A stretch of 64,000 bases of DNA, taken from NCBI GenBank assembly GCA_965216745.1, contig OZ244191.1, positions 62,001 through 126,000 of the forward strand, written 5' to 3'. This document shows, in pieces, positions 17,506 through 26,704 of this stretch (position 1 is the first letter of the stretch; each line of letters opens with the position of its first letter). The position numbers and the translations under genes are program-made. Source of the DNA: G965216745 sp965216745. Lineage in GTDB: Bacteria; Pseudomonadota; Alphaproteobacteria; Rickettsiales; Anaplasmataceae. The notes beneath the pieces are model-generated. The model worked only from the letters and a program-made list of their open reading frames with translations. It made no database searches and was not told where the DNA came from.

Positions 17506-19374
17506 TTAACCATTACGAACTAAATAATATCCCTCATGCTCAGAATCGGAATCGGAATTATAAGAATTAACTGATTCCGTTAATGCACTTGAGGGGGACG
17601 ATGATTTTTCTTTTTCATTATCGGTACTATAATTTAATGGGCTAAAAGAATCTTGACTTTCCGAAGATGTATTTAAATCTGTTCTAGTATGAATGGAAGA
17701 AAATCCACTACTACTACCAGATCTTTTTCTTTCATGAGGGGGAGAAAATCTAGTATGATTATCATCATCATGATTTTCTGAATCAATACTATTATCATGT
17801 AAAGGATCATAATCGGAACTATAATCGGAACTATGATATAAAGCTGGTTGATCACGTAAATAAGAAATTGCTTTATTTATCGATGTATTTGTGTTTTTCT
17901 CATAATCCCGTATTATAGAAGCTCCTAATTGAAATGGTAAAGCATTTTCTGGGCTCATAACACCTTCAATGTAATTATAATTCATATCACATTTTTGATA
18001 TTCTTGAGGCACCTTAAGATCCGGTTCAAATCTCGATGATAATAGTCCGTTTTGATTAGTATATTCTTTAGGAGGAGCAAAATTCAAAATTGAATCACTT
18101 ACCTTACATGGAGTCTCATCTTTAGAATTAAACCACAATTTCTTTGAAATAAATGAAGCACACATAGTTGCCAAGGCCAAGGAATAAATCTTTGAGTCAG
18201 AGTCAGCTTTATTACCTGTAATAAATCTAATAACATTGCCAAAAAACCCTTCTATCATATTATTGTTACCCATATTAGATGTAACAACATACAAATCTTT
18301 GACATCTTTCTCTGATGCAAAGTTAGTAAGATAGTTTTGAATAACATTAGCTCCGCGTGAATCTCCATATAGAGAAATATTTTTTGGATCGATATCATTG
18401 TCTTTTAAAAATTTAACGAAAGCACCCAAGCTTTTTGCATCTTCATGGATAGAACCACTAAACAAAGCAGATTCTATTACATTTTGAGAAGATTTATTCT
18501 GAATTGTGATAATGTTATATTTTTCGAGATCAAATTCTTTAGCTAAACACGCATTACTTTCAGCAGTAGAAAGATTTCCGCCAATTATAATAAGAGTCTT
18601 CTTTTTTGCTAATTTACCAATCAATTCCTCATTGCTTATTTTAGAAATCTCAACGGAATCACTTTCTTTATCTTCAAGCAATGTAACATCAGAACCAAAG
18701 AAATCTTCAGAATGATAAAAAGTAGTTTGAGAAAATTTTCCATTTGGCATAATTTCATGTTTAAACAAATCTGCCCCAGGTAGATTTGTTAATTCAGAAA
18801 AGAAAATTCGAATAGAACAAAAAAATAATACAATTGTACAAAGAGTTAAACAACCAAGAGTTCTAGGAAAAGTCATCCATGAGAAAGGTCTACTCGCAGA
18901 AGGAAGCAAAGACACCAATAAACCCATGGAAGTAAAAAAAACAGATAAAGTGATGAAAAGAGTGTAAAACAAATCCTTCTTTTTAGGGTCTCTTGTGCGA
19001 TGGCGAGAAGTATATATATCCATTATAGAAATTGGCAAAAGAAGCAAAAACAGCGGTAGTACTAAAATAGATCTTAATGTAGACATTGATTTTTGACCAA
19101 CATGCTTAGGCTCATCATCTGTGGAATCGTCTTTCTTAAGTGTTAATGGTAATGTTGCATTCCCTTCTTGGGCTTCTTTCTTGGAATGTCCTAAAAGCTT
19201 AATAAGTTTAATCAAAATATTCCTAGGAATGCGGAAAAGACTATTAAAGACAATAATAGGAAGATTCAAAGCAATATAAAAAGCAAAAGTGGGCTTAGAA
19301 ATAAGATAACTAAAGGAAGATTGCTTTTTACGCATAGCAGGAAGATTAGTCTTTGTATTGTTAGATTCTGTCAT
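17506..19374 (-). CDS. Membrane-anchored alpha/beta-hydrolase-like orphan with Ser/Asp-rich tail
   Basis: No named family recognised. With the ATG at 19374 (622 residues) there are hydrophobic segments at about 30-46, 101-120, 136-156 and 171-192. A soluble domain follows with LIIIGGN (about 262-268) and SLYGDSRGANVIQNYL, in which GDSRG (337-341) looks like the nucleophile elbow of an alpha/beta hydrolase after a beta strand. The last 90 residues are low in complexity (Ser/Asp/His, SDYSSDYDP, NSDSDSEHE). The start is chosen by GGAG seven bases upstream; another in-frame ATG lies at 19422. The catalytic Asp and His were not identified. Fold plus disordered acidic tail could suit a secreted effector or surface lipase, which is inference. 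It has its own terminator-like hairpin. Confidence 0.6.
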   Translation of the reverse strand: MTESNNTKTNLPAMRKKQSSFSYLISKPTFAFYIALNLPIIVFNSLFRIPRNILIKLIKLLGHSKKEAQEGNATLPLTLKKDDSTDDEPKHVGQKSMSTLRSILVLPLFLLLLPISIMDIYTSRHRTRDPKKKDLFYTLFITLSVFFTSMGLLVSLLPSASRPFSWMTFPRTLGCLTLCTIVLFFCSIRIFFSELTNLPGADLFKHEIMPNGKFSQTTFYHSEDFFGSDVTLLEDKESDSVEISKISNEELIGKLAKKKTLIIIGGNLSTAESNACLAKEFDLEKYNIITIQNKSSQNVIESALFSGSIHEDAKSLGAFVKFLKDNDIDPKNISLYGDSRGANVIQNYLTNFASEKDVKDLYVVTSNMGNNNMIEGFFGNVIRFITGNKADSDSKIYSLALATMCASFISKKLWFNSKDETPCKVSDSILNFAPPKEYTNQNGLLSSRFEPDLKVPQEYQKCDMNYNYIEGVMSPENALPFQLGASIIRDYEKNTNTSINKAISYLRDQPALYHSSDYSSDYDPLHDNSIDSENHDDDNHTRFSPPHERKRSGSSSGFSSIHTRTDLNTSSESQDSFSPLNYSTDNEKEKSSSPSSALTESVNSYNSDSDSEHEGYYLVRNG

Positions 19375-19422
19375 CGGTATACTCCAAATTAAGATCTCGG
19401 CATCAAGCTCAAACAAGCCCAT

Positions 19423-19896
19423 GGGTCCGAGTCCATACGATTAATTAATAATTAATTATATCATTATACGAATAAAAAAGCAAAGAAAATATATACAAAA
19501 CAAAGAAAATATACATAAAAACATTAACTCCTCATTGAAACTTTTTGAAAAGCCAAAATTTCTTTCTTTGTAATCAGGCTTAAATGATAAACGACTATCG
19601 CCAAACTCACAAAACAAGTAGAATAAAAACTAAAAAACCACGTTCAAGAAAATCATTTTTGTCATTGCTACAACATCACTGCTATGGCTGAATCAGATTG
19701 ATTCATAATAATACTTAAACTAGATCCAGCTTCTGTGATATATTAAAACAAAAGCTCTATAATACTCTAAGATAACGAACATCAAAATGAGACTCACCTT
19801 AAAAATAATCAAAGAGGTGACAAAGGGTTGATGTTTTTTTAACTATAAACTATTATATTAATCGTAATTATTCCATACAGTAATGTAGACCCTACA
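19423..19896. other. Intergenic region before fdxA
   Basis: About 470 bases with no supported gene. On the minus strand an open stretch of about 58 codons (roughly 19456-19632) reads like CEFGDSRLSFKPDYKERN followed by a hydrophobic end, but it has no good start and is broken upstream by a stop; it could be a gene fragment or chance. No clear promoter or terminator was singled out. Confidence 0.4.
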
Positions 19897-20277
19897 ATGA
19901 CTCATTTTGTAAACCAGAATTGTATAATGTGTAAATATACAGATTGCGTTGAAGTCTGTCCAGTTGATTGCTTCTTCGAACACGAAAAGATGCTTCTAAT
20001 AGACCCAGATCAATGTATAGACTGTGGAGTATGCATACCAGAGTGCCCTATTGACGCAATACAAAACGAAGAGTCTTACGTAGACGGAAAGTCTGTAGAA
20101 GACATATCAAAGTCAGACACAAAAGACCTAACTCCTAAGCAACTAGAAACCCTCAAAATGATTCATTTCAACAAAGATGAATCAAAGAAACATCCAAATA
20201 TAACCAAGATAAAAAACCCAATGAAAAACGCCGATCTTTTCAAAGGAAAGGAAGGGAAGATAGGATCTTTAACTTAA
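19897..20277 (+). CDS. fdxA: 7Fe-type ferredoxin (FdxA family)
   Basis: Small electron carrier. 126 residues with the FdxA signature CKYTDCVEVCPVDCFFE and CIDCGVCIPECPIDAI, giving Cys ligands for one [3Fe-4S] and one [4Fe-4S] cluster. The C-terminal extension (about 65-126) is usual for the alphaproteobacterial form. It is followed after 22 bases by the Lys-rich orphan in the same direction. Confidence 0.93.
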   Translation: MTHFVNQNCIMCKYTDCVEVCPVDCFFEHEKMLLIDPDQCIDCGVCIPECPIDAIQNEESYVDGKSVEDISKSDTKDLTPKQLETLKMIHFNKDESKKHPNITKIKNPMKNADLFKGKEGKIGSLT

Positions 20278-20299
20278 TTTATTATTCACAAACAGCCAA

Positions 20300-21208
20300 A
20301 TGACTAAAAGCCCCAAAATAAAACAAGAACTCCTAAGTAAAATCAAATCCAATCTTGCTAAAAAAAAACTCAACAAAAAAAAAAGAACGGAATCTGACAA
20401 ATCCTCCTCTGTAAACACTGATCAAAAAAAAGAAATCAAACCAAAAGATGTCGAACAAAATCATAAAGAAAAAAAAATCGAACAAACAGAACAAAAAAAA
20501 ACCAATAATATTTTTCAAAAAACATTTAGCTTTATTAAAAGCTTATTTATAAACAATAACAAAGCATCCTCTGAAATCCCAGACACCAAAAATCAAAAGA
20601 CACAAACGCCCGCAAATAAAACTACACCAAAAACACCTCAAGATGAAATCAAAGCAAGCGACAGAGAGAGAAAAACATATGCAAAAGAAACAAATCATCA
20701 AAAGCCAGACCAGACAGAAACTCATAAAAAAAATCAACCAAAGCCCAAAACAAACAATCAAGATGAACCTCAAAAACAAGAACAGAAAGCATCCAGATTC
20801 AAAGAATTGATAAAAAAGAACAGAAGCCAGGTAGACTCTGAAGGTAAAGACTTTAAATCAAAATTCGCAAAATCATCTAAATCAGTATCCGAAATTGCGT
20901 CAACAAAACCCAAAAAGGAAGACAAGACAAAGAAGCTCATAAAAAATAAAAAGAAAAAATCTGATCTATCCAATGCAGACAAGATTCGCAGAGGGAGAAA
21001 AGAATGTTTGTTCTTAGTAAGAGGTAAAGACAAGGGAAGAGATGCTTGGCACTATGTCCTTGTGGAAAAAAAGCTAAAAGAACAATTTCTTTCTGATATT
21101 AAAAAAGGCTCTCTTGATGTAGCCGATTATGGGGAAGTGCTCAAATCAGGATGGGGAAAAGATCCATCCAAGGAAATAAAAGATGAAATAGATGCTATGT
21201 TCGAATAA
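20300..21208 (+). CDS. Lys-rich low-complexity protein with compact C-terminal domain, unknown
   Basis: 302 residues; function not recognised. Residues about 1-225 are dominated by Lys, Gln, Asn, Thr and Ser (runs such as KKKLNKKKRTESDK) and look disordered and strongly basic. The last 75 residues differ: RRGRKECLFLVRGKDKGRDA, WHYVLVEKKLKEQFLSDIKK, then DVADYGEVLKSGWGKDP and an acidic end, which look like a small folded domain. No signal peptide or membrane helix. It is probably co-transcribed with fdxA. The basic linker plus small domain could bind nucleic acid or be a secreted protein; neither is shown. Confidence 0.65.
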   Translation: MTKSPKIKQELLSKIKSNLAKKKLNKKKRTESDKSSSVNTDQKKEIKPKDVEQNHKEKKIEQTEQKKTNNIFQKTFSFIKSLFINNNKASSEIPDTKNQKTQTPANKTTPKTPQDEIKASDRERKTYAKETNHQKPDQTETHKKNQPKPKTNNQDEPQKQEQKASRFKELIKKNRSQVDSEGKDFKSKFAKSSKSVSEIASTKPKKEDKTKKLIKNKKKKSDLSNADKIRRGRKECLFLVRGKDKGRDAWHYVLVEKKLKEQFLSDIKKGSLDVADYGEVLKSGWGKDPSKEIKDEIDAMFE

Positions 21209-21338
21209 CATCAAAGACAAAAAACTGCTTAAAAAGGAAACTCTTGTCTTATGATCCCTGATTTTTACATCAATCGCACAGCTCCTTACTGAAATTTAAC
21301 ATGTCATACAGCATATGATTATATAATAATGGATCTAT

Positions 21339-22679
21339 ATGGAAAACACACTAATGTTGTACAATACTCTTTCTGATCAATTAGAGAGATTTGTTCCAAC
21401 AAACAAAGACACTACCAAACTTTATGTTTGCGGGCCAACAATATACTCTAAACCTCACATTGGAAACATGAGATCAATTGTTGTATACGATGTATTGTAT
21501 AGAACTTTAAAATCTCTATACAATAAAGTGACTTATGTAAGAAATATTACAGACATAGATGACAAAATAATAGAAGAATCGAAAAAAAGGAATCTGACAA
21601 TCAAAAATATAACAGACGAAGCTTACTTACACTTTAAAAATGACAGCAAAATGCTCAACTGCCTTAATCCCGACATAGAACCAAAGGTGTCTCAAAACAT
21701 GGGTTCTATTATTCAAATGATAGATACACTAATAAAACTCAAACATGCTTATATATCCGAAAAACATGTGTATTTCGATGTTAGTACATATAGGGATTAC
21801 GGGCGTTTATCAAATAAAAACACCGAAAAACTAATCTCGTCCGGAAGAGTCGAACAGTATGAACAAAAACGAAGCCCACTAGATTTCGTGCTTTGGAAGC
21901 CTTCTTGCGCTAGTTTCGATGGCTGGGACAGCCCTTGGGGAATGGGTAGGCCTGGTTGGCACATAGAATGCTCCGCTATGAGCACAAAATACTTGGGGGG
22001 GGATTTCGACATACATGGAGGTGGAGTAGATCTGAAATTCCCACATCATGAAAATGAAATAGCTCAAAGCGTATGTGCTAATCAAAACTCAAAATTTGCA
22101 AAATACTGGATTCATAATGGACTTGTTAATGTAAATGGGGAAAAAATGTCGAAATCATTGGGCAATATAATTACAATCAAAGATGTTATAATCGCAGGGT
22201 TCGACCCATCTGTAATAAGATACCTTTATCTATCAACACATTATTCAAAACCTTTGAATTGGACAAATGAAACATTAAAGAACGCTCAACATAATACAAA
22301 AAAAATAGAAAATTTATTACAAAACATGGACATCAGAACAAATGAAACGGATCCAGAATTCAAAAAAGCAATTCTGGATAATCTAAATACTCCAAAGGCA
22401 ATAAGCAGAATTCATGAAATGATAAAAGAATTCAATCATAGTAACTCCACAGCCATTTTAGGATATATAAAAAACGCTCTAGATTTGCTTGGTTTTTCTT
22501 TTTCTAGTAAAAAAAACACAGAACTAAATCAAAATAAAATCAATGAAATAATAGACTTGCGTAAAAAAGCTAAGATGAAAAAAGATTATTCATTAGCAGA
22601 TAGATTGAGAGAAGACTTAGAACTACAAGGAATAAAAATACGTGACAAGGAAAACGGAGAGACTGAATGGTTTATATAA
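21339..22679 (+). CDS. cysS: Cysteinyl-tRNA synthetase
   Basis: Charges tRNA-Cys. 446 residues, near the family length. The HIGH-type motif is KPHIGNMRS after the zinc-ligand Cys in YVCGPTIY; the other zinc ligands are in GWHIECSAM and FPHHENEIAQS. KMSKSLGN is the class I signature loop. The end (YSLADRLREDLELQGIKIRD) is the usual C-terminal helix. Confidence 0.97.
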   Translation: MENTLMLYNTLSDQLERFVPTNKDTTKLYVCGPTIYSKPHIGNMRSIVVYDVLYRTLKSLYNKVTYVRNITDIDDKIIEESKKRNLTIKNITDEAYLHFKNDSKMLNCLNPDIEPKVSQNMGSIIQMIDTLIKLKHAYISEKHVYFDVSTYRDYGRLSNKNTEKLISSGRVEQYEQKRSPLDFVLWKPSCASFDGWDSPWGMGRPGWHIECSAMSTKYLGGDFDIHGGGVDLKFPHHENEIAQSVCANQNSKFAKYWIHNGLVNVNGEKMSKSLGNIITIKDVIIAGFDPSVIRYLYLSTHYSKPLNWTNETLKNAQHNTKKIENLLQNMDIRTNETDPEFKKAILDNLNTPKAISRIHEMIKEFNHSNSTAILGYIKNALDLLGFSFSSKKNTELNQNKINEIIDLRKKAKMKKDYSLADRLREDLELQGIKIRDKENGETEWFI

Positions 22680-22862
22680 AAAAAACAAGGTAATTAGGTT
22701 CAATATAACATTCATGTTGAACAGAAAATTAATAAACATTCAAATACACTATATTTGAGCACAAATCAAATAAGGTTCAACCACATATCTTCATTAAATA
22801 AATCAAGTCCCTCATATATGGTATTGCCAGAAGATATAGATCTGGTAACCTAAAACAATAAC

Positions 22863-25550
22863 ATGAAAAACGTACTACTAAACTTTTTTGCGGTTCATTT
22901 CCTGATTTTGTTTATATCTATTTCTCCTAATTTGGCCTTAGGTGAGCAGCCGGGGCATAACCTAAACAAAACCAGTACATCTGATTACAATAAAAAACAA
23001 AATTCTCTCAAAACAGAAGATGTATATAAAAATATAAATTCTTATAAGAAACAGGATGAAACACAATTCAAACAGCAAATTACAAACAGATCAGTGAAAA
23101 GCACTAAAGAAAAAATCAATAAAAACCCTAACAAACAAACAAAAAACAATGAGGTAGAACAACCAAAAAATAACCCCAAAAGAAACATACAACAGGAAAC
23201 AAAACCAAAACAAGATAATTCTAAAACTAATTCAAATCATTCTTCAAATGAAGATGACAGCAGGATAATATACAATTTTAAAAATGCTAATTTCAATTTA
23301 TCGGCATTCAAAAAGAATGATTGGCTTTGGGTTATATTTGACTCTCCACCCAATGGTCTTGTGCAGAACCTAGAAAGCAAGTATTGGTCTACAATGACAC
23401 ATGTCAAAACCAAAGACAATCAAATAGTATTAAGATTCAAAACAGAGCATACACCTAAAATACATCAAATCAATAATTCAATTTCAATTGAATTCAACCA
23501 AAAAACAGAATTCACAAGCGCCCCACCCGAAATCAATTTCAAAGAAGATGGAATGCATATAAATGTAGATAATTACAAACCAACGTTGAAAGTAATAGAT
23601 CCAGAAACTCAAGAAGAACTTAATATAATATTTGCAGATTGCCAAATAAACAAAGAGCACAAATATATTAAATATGATTTAATCAAAACAATTAAAGGTT
23701 TAGTAATAAAGCCCAAATCAGATGGCTTGGAAATTCAACGCTCTGGCAAACAAATCATTATCAAAGACACAAAAAAAACTTCAATAGATAAAAAAAAGAT
23801 AATTTATTACAATATTCCTGACAAGATTTTTGACCTTGACGAATGGCACTGTAATGACTCGAAATGCTTTTATGGACATAAAAAAACAATATTGAAACGC
23901 ATCTCAACAGCTTCAATACCGAAAGACCATAGCGATGCCCAATTAGATATAGCCAAGTTATTAATAGCAAACAATATGTACAAGGAAGGTCTTGAATATT
24001 TAAACTATATCAACAAACATCACATAAAACTCAGAAGAAATTACAACTTAAAGTCCTTAGAAGCTATGTGCTATTATATGCTAGAAAAATACGAACAAGC
24101 ATTTAATAAATTAAATATGATAAACATACCATCTTTGAACCAACAACAAAAAGAAGAAATACAATTTTGGATAAACAGTACAAAAATACATATGGGACAT
24201 AAATTGAGAGGCTTTAAATATAATGAAAATTATTTAAGCAAAACAATACAAAAAAATAAATTCTTATTTTCTGCTCTAAAAAGTGCAGTAGACTATCAAG
24301 ATGCTTTATATATAGCAGATTTAAGGAGAATAATTAATGATCAAAACTACTCTCAACGCGAACAAAATCAATTCAATTTGCTTCAAGCAGAACTGTTTGA
24401 ATACATAGGAAGCACACAAACAGCTTATCGTTTATACGATAAAATCATCGAAGACGTAGATGATATAAAAAATAGAGCATTTGCAATACATAAGAAAATT
24501 TCATTAATGAAAAAAAATGATGAAATTGATGAAGATGTTTTTTTGAACGAACTACATTCAATAATATATATATGGACAGAGCCTAAATTCGTATCTGATG
24601 TTCTTTCATATCTGGCAGATCGTAGATTAGAAAGAGAAGAATATTACAAAGGCCTAACTATCTTAAGGAATCTATATAATTATTTCCCTTCAGATGTAAA
24701 TCTAATAGATGTTAGCATCAAAATGACAAAGTATTTTAAATTACTATTCAATGAAAACAAGATAGACAAACTTACATATTTTGCAGCATTGAAAATATTC
24801 TCGGAATTTCAAGAGTTAATACCCATTGGTGACGAAGGTGTGAAATCAGTACTAAAATCTGTAGATATAATGGTGGAATTAGATTTACTTGAACAAGCTG
24901 CAAGCGCTTTAGCTCATATCATAGAATATAGAATACCTCATGAAGAAAAAACCCACCAAATTGAGAAGTTGTTCAGCATATATTTAAACAACAAGCAATA
25001 CCAGAATATTATAGATTTAGCAGAACGGAACAAAGACATAAATAGTAAAAAAATAAATTATTTTAAAAGCTATTCAATGTTGAATCTTGGAAAACATGAA
25101 AAAGCATTAAATTTAATTGAAAATGATTTTTCAGAAGAAGCAGAATTTATAAGATCACAAATATATTGGAGTCAAAAGAATTGGAAGTTATTGATTGATC
25201 TTGCTGCTTCAAAATTAAAATGTAGAGAAAATCCAAATCAGACTTTATCCACATTCGAACAACAATTAATACTAAAAAGTACCATTGCATATTTGATGGA
25301 AAATAAAAGGAAAGAAGTCTTAGAAATGTATCATAGCTTTAAAGATTTGATTGTCATAGATCCAAAAGCTAACGGAACACTAAAGCTATTATCAGATATG
25401 GCAAGCATATTTGATATAAAATATTTAGATGCAGCTTTTTTGACACTAGATATATATTCAAAGATCATATCAAGCCCTGAATTTGAAAGCAGCTTAATAG
25501 ATGTTCTTCAAAACTCTGAGGAAAAAAATGATAAAAACAAAGAAATTTGA
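22863..25550 (+). CDS. Large exported repeat (TPR-like) protein
   Basis: 895 residues. An N-terminal signal peptide (about 1-26, hydrophobic core FFAVHFLILFISISPNLALG) is followed by a Lys/Asn/Gln-rich linker (about 27-130) and a beta-rich domain (about 135-310) with NDWLWVIFDSPPNGLV, a pattern seen in large alphaproteobacterial periplasmic TPR proteins. A long helical region (about 350-880) has helix pairs of TPR type (for example NMYKEGLEYLNYINK and LEKYEQAFNKLNMI). The protein probably acts as a periplasmic or outer-membrane-associated scaffold. No precise function can be given. Confidence 0.7.
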   Translation: MKNVLLNFFAVHFLILFISISPNLALGEQPGHNLNKTSTSDYNKKQNSLKTEDVYKNINSYKKQDETQFKQQITNRSVKSTKEKINKNPNKQTKNNEVEQPKNNPKRNIQQETKPKQDNSKTNSNHSSNEDDSRIIYNFKNANFNLSAFKKNDWLWVIFDSPPNGLVQNLESKYWSTMTHVKTKDNQIVLRFKTEHTPKIHQINNSISIEFNQKTEFTSAPPEINFKEDGMHINVDNYKPTLKVIDPETQEELNIIFADCQINKEHKYIKYDLIKTIKGLVIKPKSDGLEIQRSGKQIIIKDTKKTSIDKKKIIYYNIPDKIFDLDEWHCNDSKCFYGHKKTILKRISTASIPKDHSDAQLDIAKLLIANNMYKEGLEYLNYINKHHIKLRRNYNLKSLEAMCYYMLEKYEQAFNKLNMINIPSLNQQQKEEIQFWINSTKIHMGHKLRGFKYNENYLSKTIQKNKFLFSALKSAVDYQDALYIADLRRIINDQNYSQREQNQFNLLQAELFEYIGSTQTAYRLYDKIIEDVDDIKNRAFAIHKKISLMKKNDEIDEDVFLNELHSIIYIWTEPKFVSDVLSYLADRRLEREEYYKGLTILRNLYNYFPSDVNLIDVSIKMTKYFKLLFNENKIDKLTYFAALKIFSEFQELIPIGDEGVKSVLKSVDIMVELDLLEQAASALAHIIEYRIPHEEKTHQIEKLFSIYLNNKQYQNIIDLAERNKDINSKKINYFKSYSMLNLGKHEKALNLIENDFSEEAEFIRSQIYWSQKNWKLLIDLAASKLKCRENPNQTLSTFEQQLILKSTIAYLMENKRKEVLEMYHSFKDLIVIDPKANGTLKLLSDMASIFDIKYLDAAFLTLDIYSKIISSPEFESSLIDVLQNSEEKNDKNKEI

Positions 25551-25682
25551 CTCGTTTGATACATTTAAAGACGAAAATTACTTTTAAAACCAATTCTACA
25601 ACCAAGAACAGAACATTCAACAACGCACAACACCTCAACTAGAAATATTATATGAACAAAAAATTGTAATATTAGAAATGAT

Positions 25683-26540
25683 ATGTTATATACTACATCC
25701 ATGGAATTTAGATCTATACAGACATCTGTGGGCTCACAACAATGTAAAATAGCCTACACACAATTCGGAGATCAAAAAAATCATTTAGTGATTTGTTTGC
25801 ATGGTATAAATAGAAATTCTCGTGATTTTGATTTTCTAGCATCAACTCTACAAGACAAATATTTTGTTATTTGTCCTGATATCGTTGGGCGAGGAGATAG
25901 TACATGGCTTGAGGATAAGACTAAATATAAATATCCCGTTTATATAAAAATAATAAATTCCTTAGTCAATCAATTAAATAAAGAAGAATTTTCAATCATT
26001 GGCACTTCTATGGGAGGAGTTTTGGGTATGCATATAGCTTCCAAAGATGAGAACAATGTAAAAAAACTAGTTATAAATGATATAGGACCAGATTTATCTT
26101 CAAGATCTTTAACAAAATTAATAAAGGGTCTTCAGACAAAAAAAATGAAGAATGAATCAGATATGTTGAAGTATATGAAGACTTACTTATCACCAATTGG
26201 AATACAAGATGAAAAAGTGAAATTACATTTTGCATACCATAGCGTAAAAAAAAAAGAAAACGGATCTTATGAAATGCATTATGATCCTGAAATAACAGTG
26301 CCCTTGTATAATGCTAGTGAAAAGGACTTTTACATGTATTCAATGTGGGAAAAAATAAAATGCCCAATCTTATTGCTAAGAGGAGAGTACTCTAATACTT
26401 TGAGAAGAAGTGTTGCAAATAAAATGATAGAATCTAAGAAATATATCAAATTCATAGAATACAAAGGTGTTGCGCATGCTCCTTCTTTGGCAGAAGTTCA
26501 CCAAATGAATGATATTTTGAACTGGCTTCAGAATAACTAA
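25683..26540 (+). CDS. Alpha/beta-hydrolase family protein
   Basis: 285 residues with the classic hydrolase order. An oxyanion-loop motif is in LHGINRNSRDFDFLA. PDIVGRGDSTWL follows, then the nucleophile elbow IGTSMGGVLG (Ser in GTSMG), a probable acid in LLLRGEYSNTL (Glu where Asp is usual) and the catalytic His in GVAHAPSL. The substrate is unknown. The ATG at 25701 is an alternative start. It stands alone and converges on the rpoC terminator. Confidence 0.82.
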   Translation: MLYTTSMEFRSIQTSVGSQQCKIAYTQFGDQKNHLVICLHGINRNSRDFDFLASTLQDKYFVICPDIVGRGDSTWLEDKTKYKYPVYIKIINSLVNQLNKEEFSIIGTSMGGVLGMHIASKDENNVKKLVINDIGPDLSSRSLTKLIKGLQTKKMKNESDMLKYMKTYLSPIGIQDEKVKLHFAYHSVKKKENGSYEMHYDPEITVPLYNASEKDFYMYSMWEKIKCPILLLRGEYSNTLRRSVANKMIESKKYIKFIEYKGVAHAPSLAEVHQMNDILNWLQNN

Positions 26541-26644
26541 TAAAATGAAAAATCACCAATAAGTCAAGAAAAACAAAATCAGAAATAATATTCAAGATTA
26601 AGATATATTATTAATAGGAAGTTGATGGATAACTAAGATTGATA

Positions 26645-26695
26645 GAAAATAATAAAAAAACAAAACCCAATATTGATTATAAAAGCAATATTGGG
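26645..26695 (-). terminator. Rho-independent terminator of the rpoB-rpoC transcript
   Basis: A perfect 10-bp inverted repeat CCCAATATTG (26666-26675) and CAATATTGGG (26686-26695) with a 10-base loop lies 10 bases after rpoC. On the minus strand it is followed by TTTTGTTTTTTT, the textbook arrangement. Confidence 0.88.
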
Positions 26696-26704
26696 AAATA
26701 AAAT

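Noticed and set aside
19456..19632. Minus-strand open stretch CEFGDSRLSFKPDYKERN upstream of the hydrolase-like gene
   Set aside because: No start codon or ribosome site, stop just upstream, no recognised family; mentioned only under the intergenic entry.
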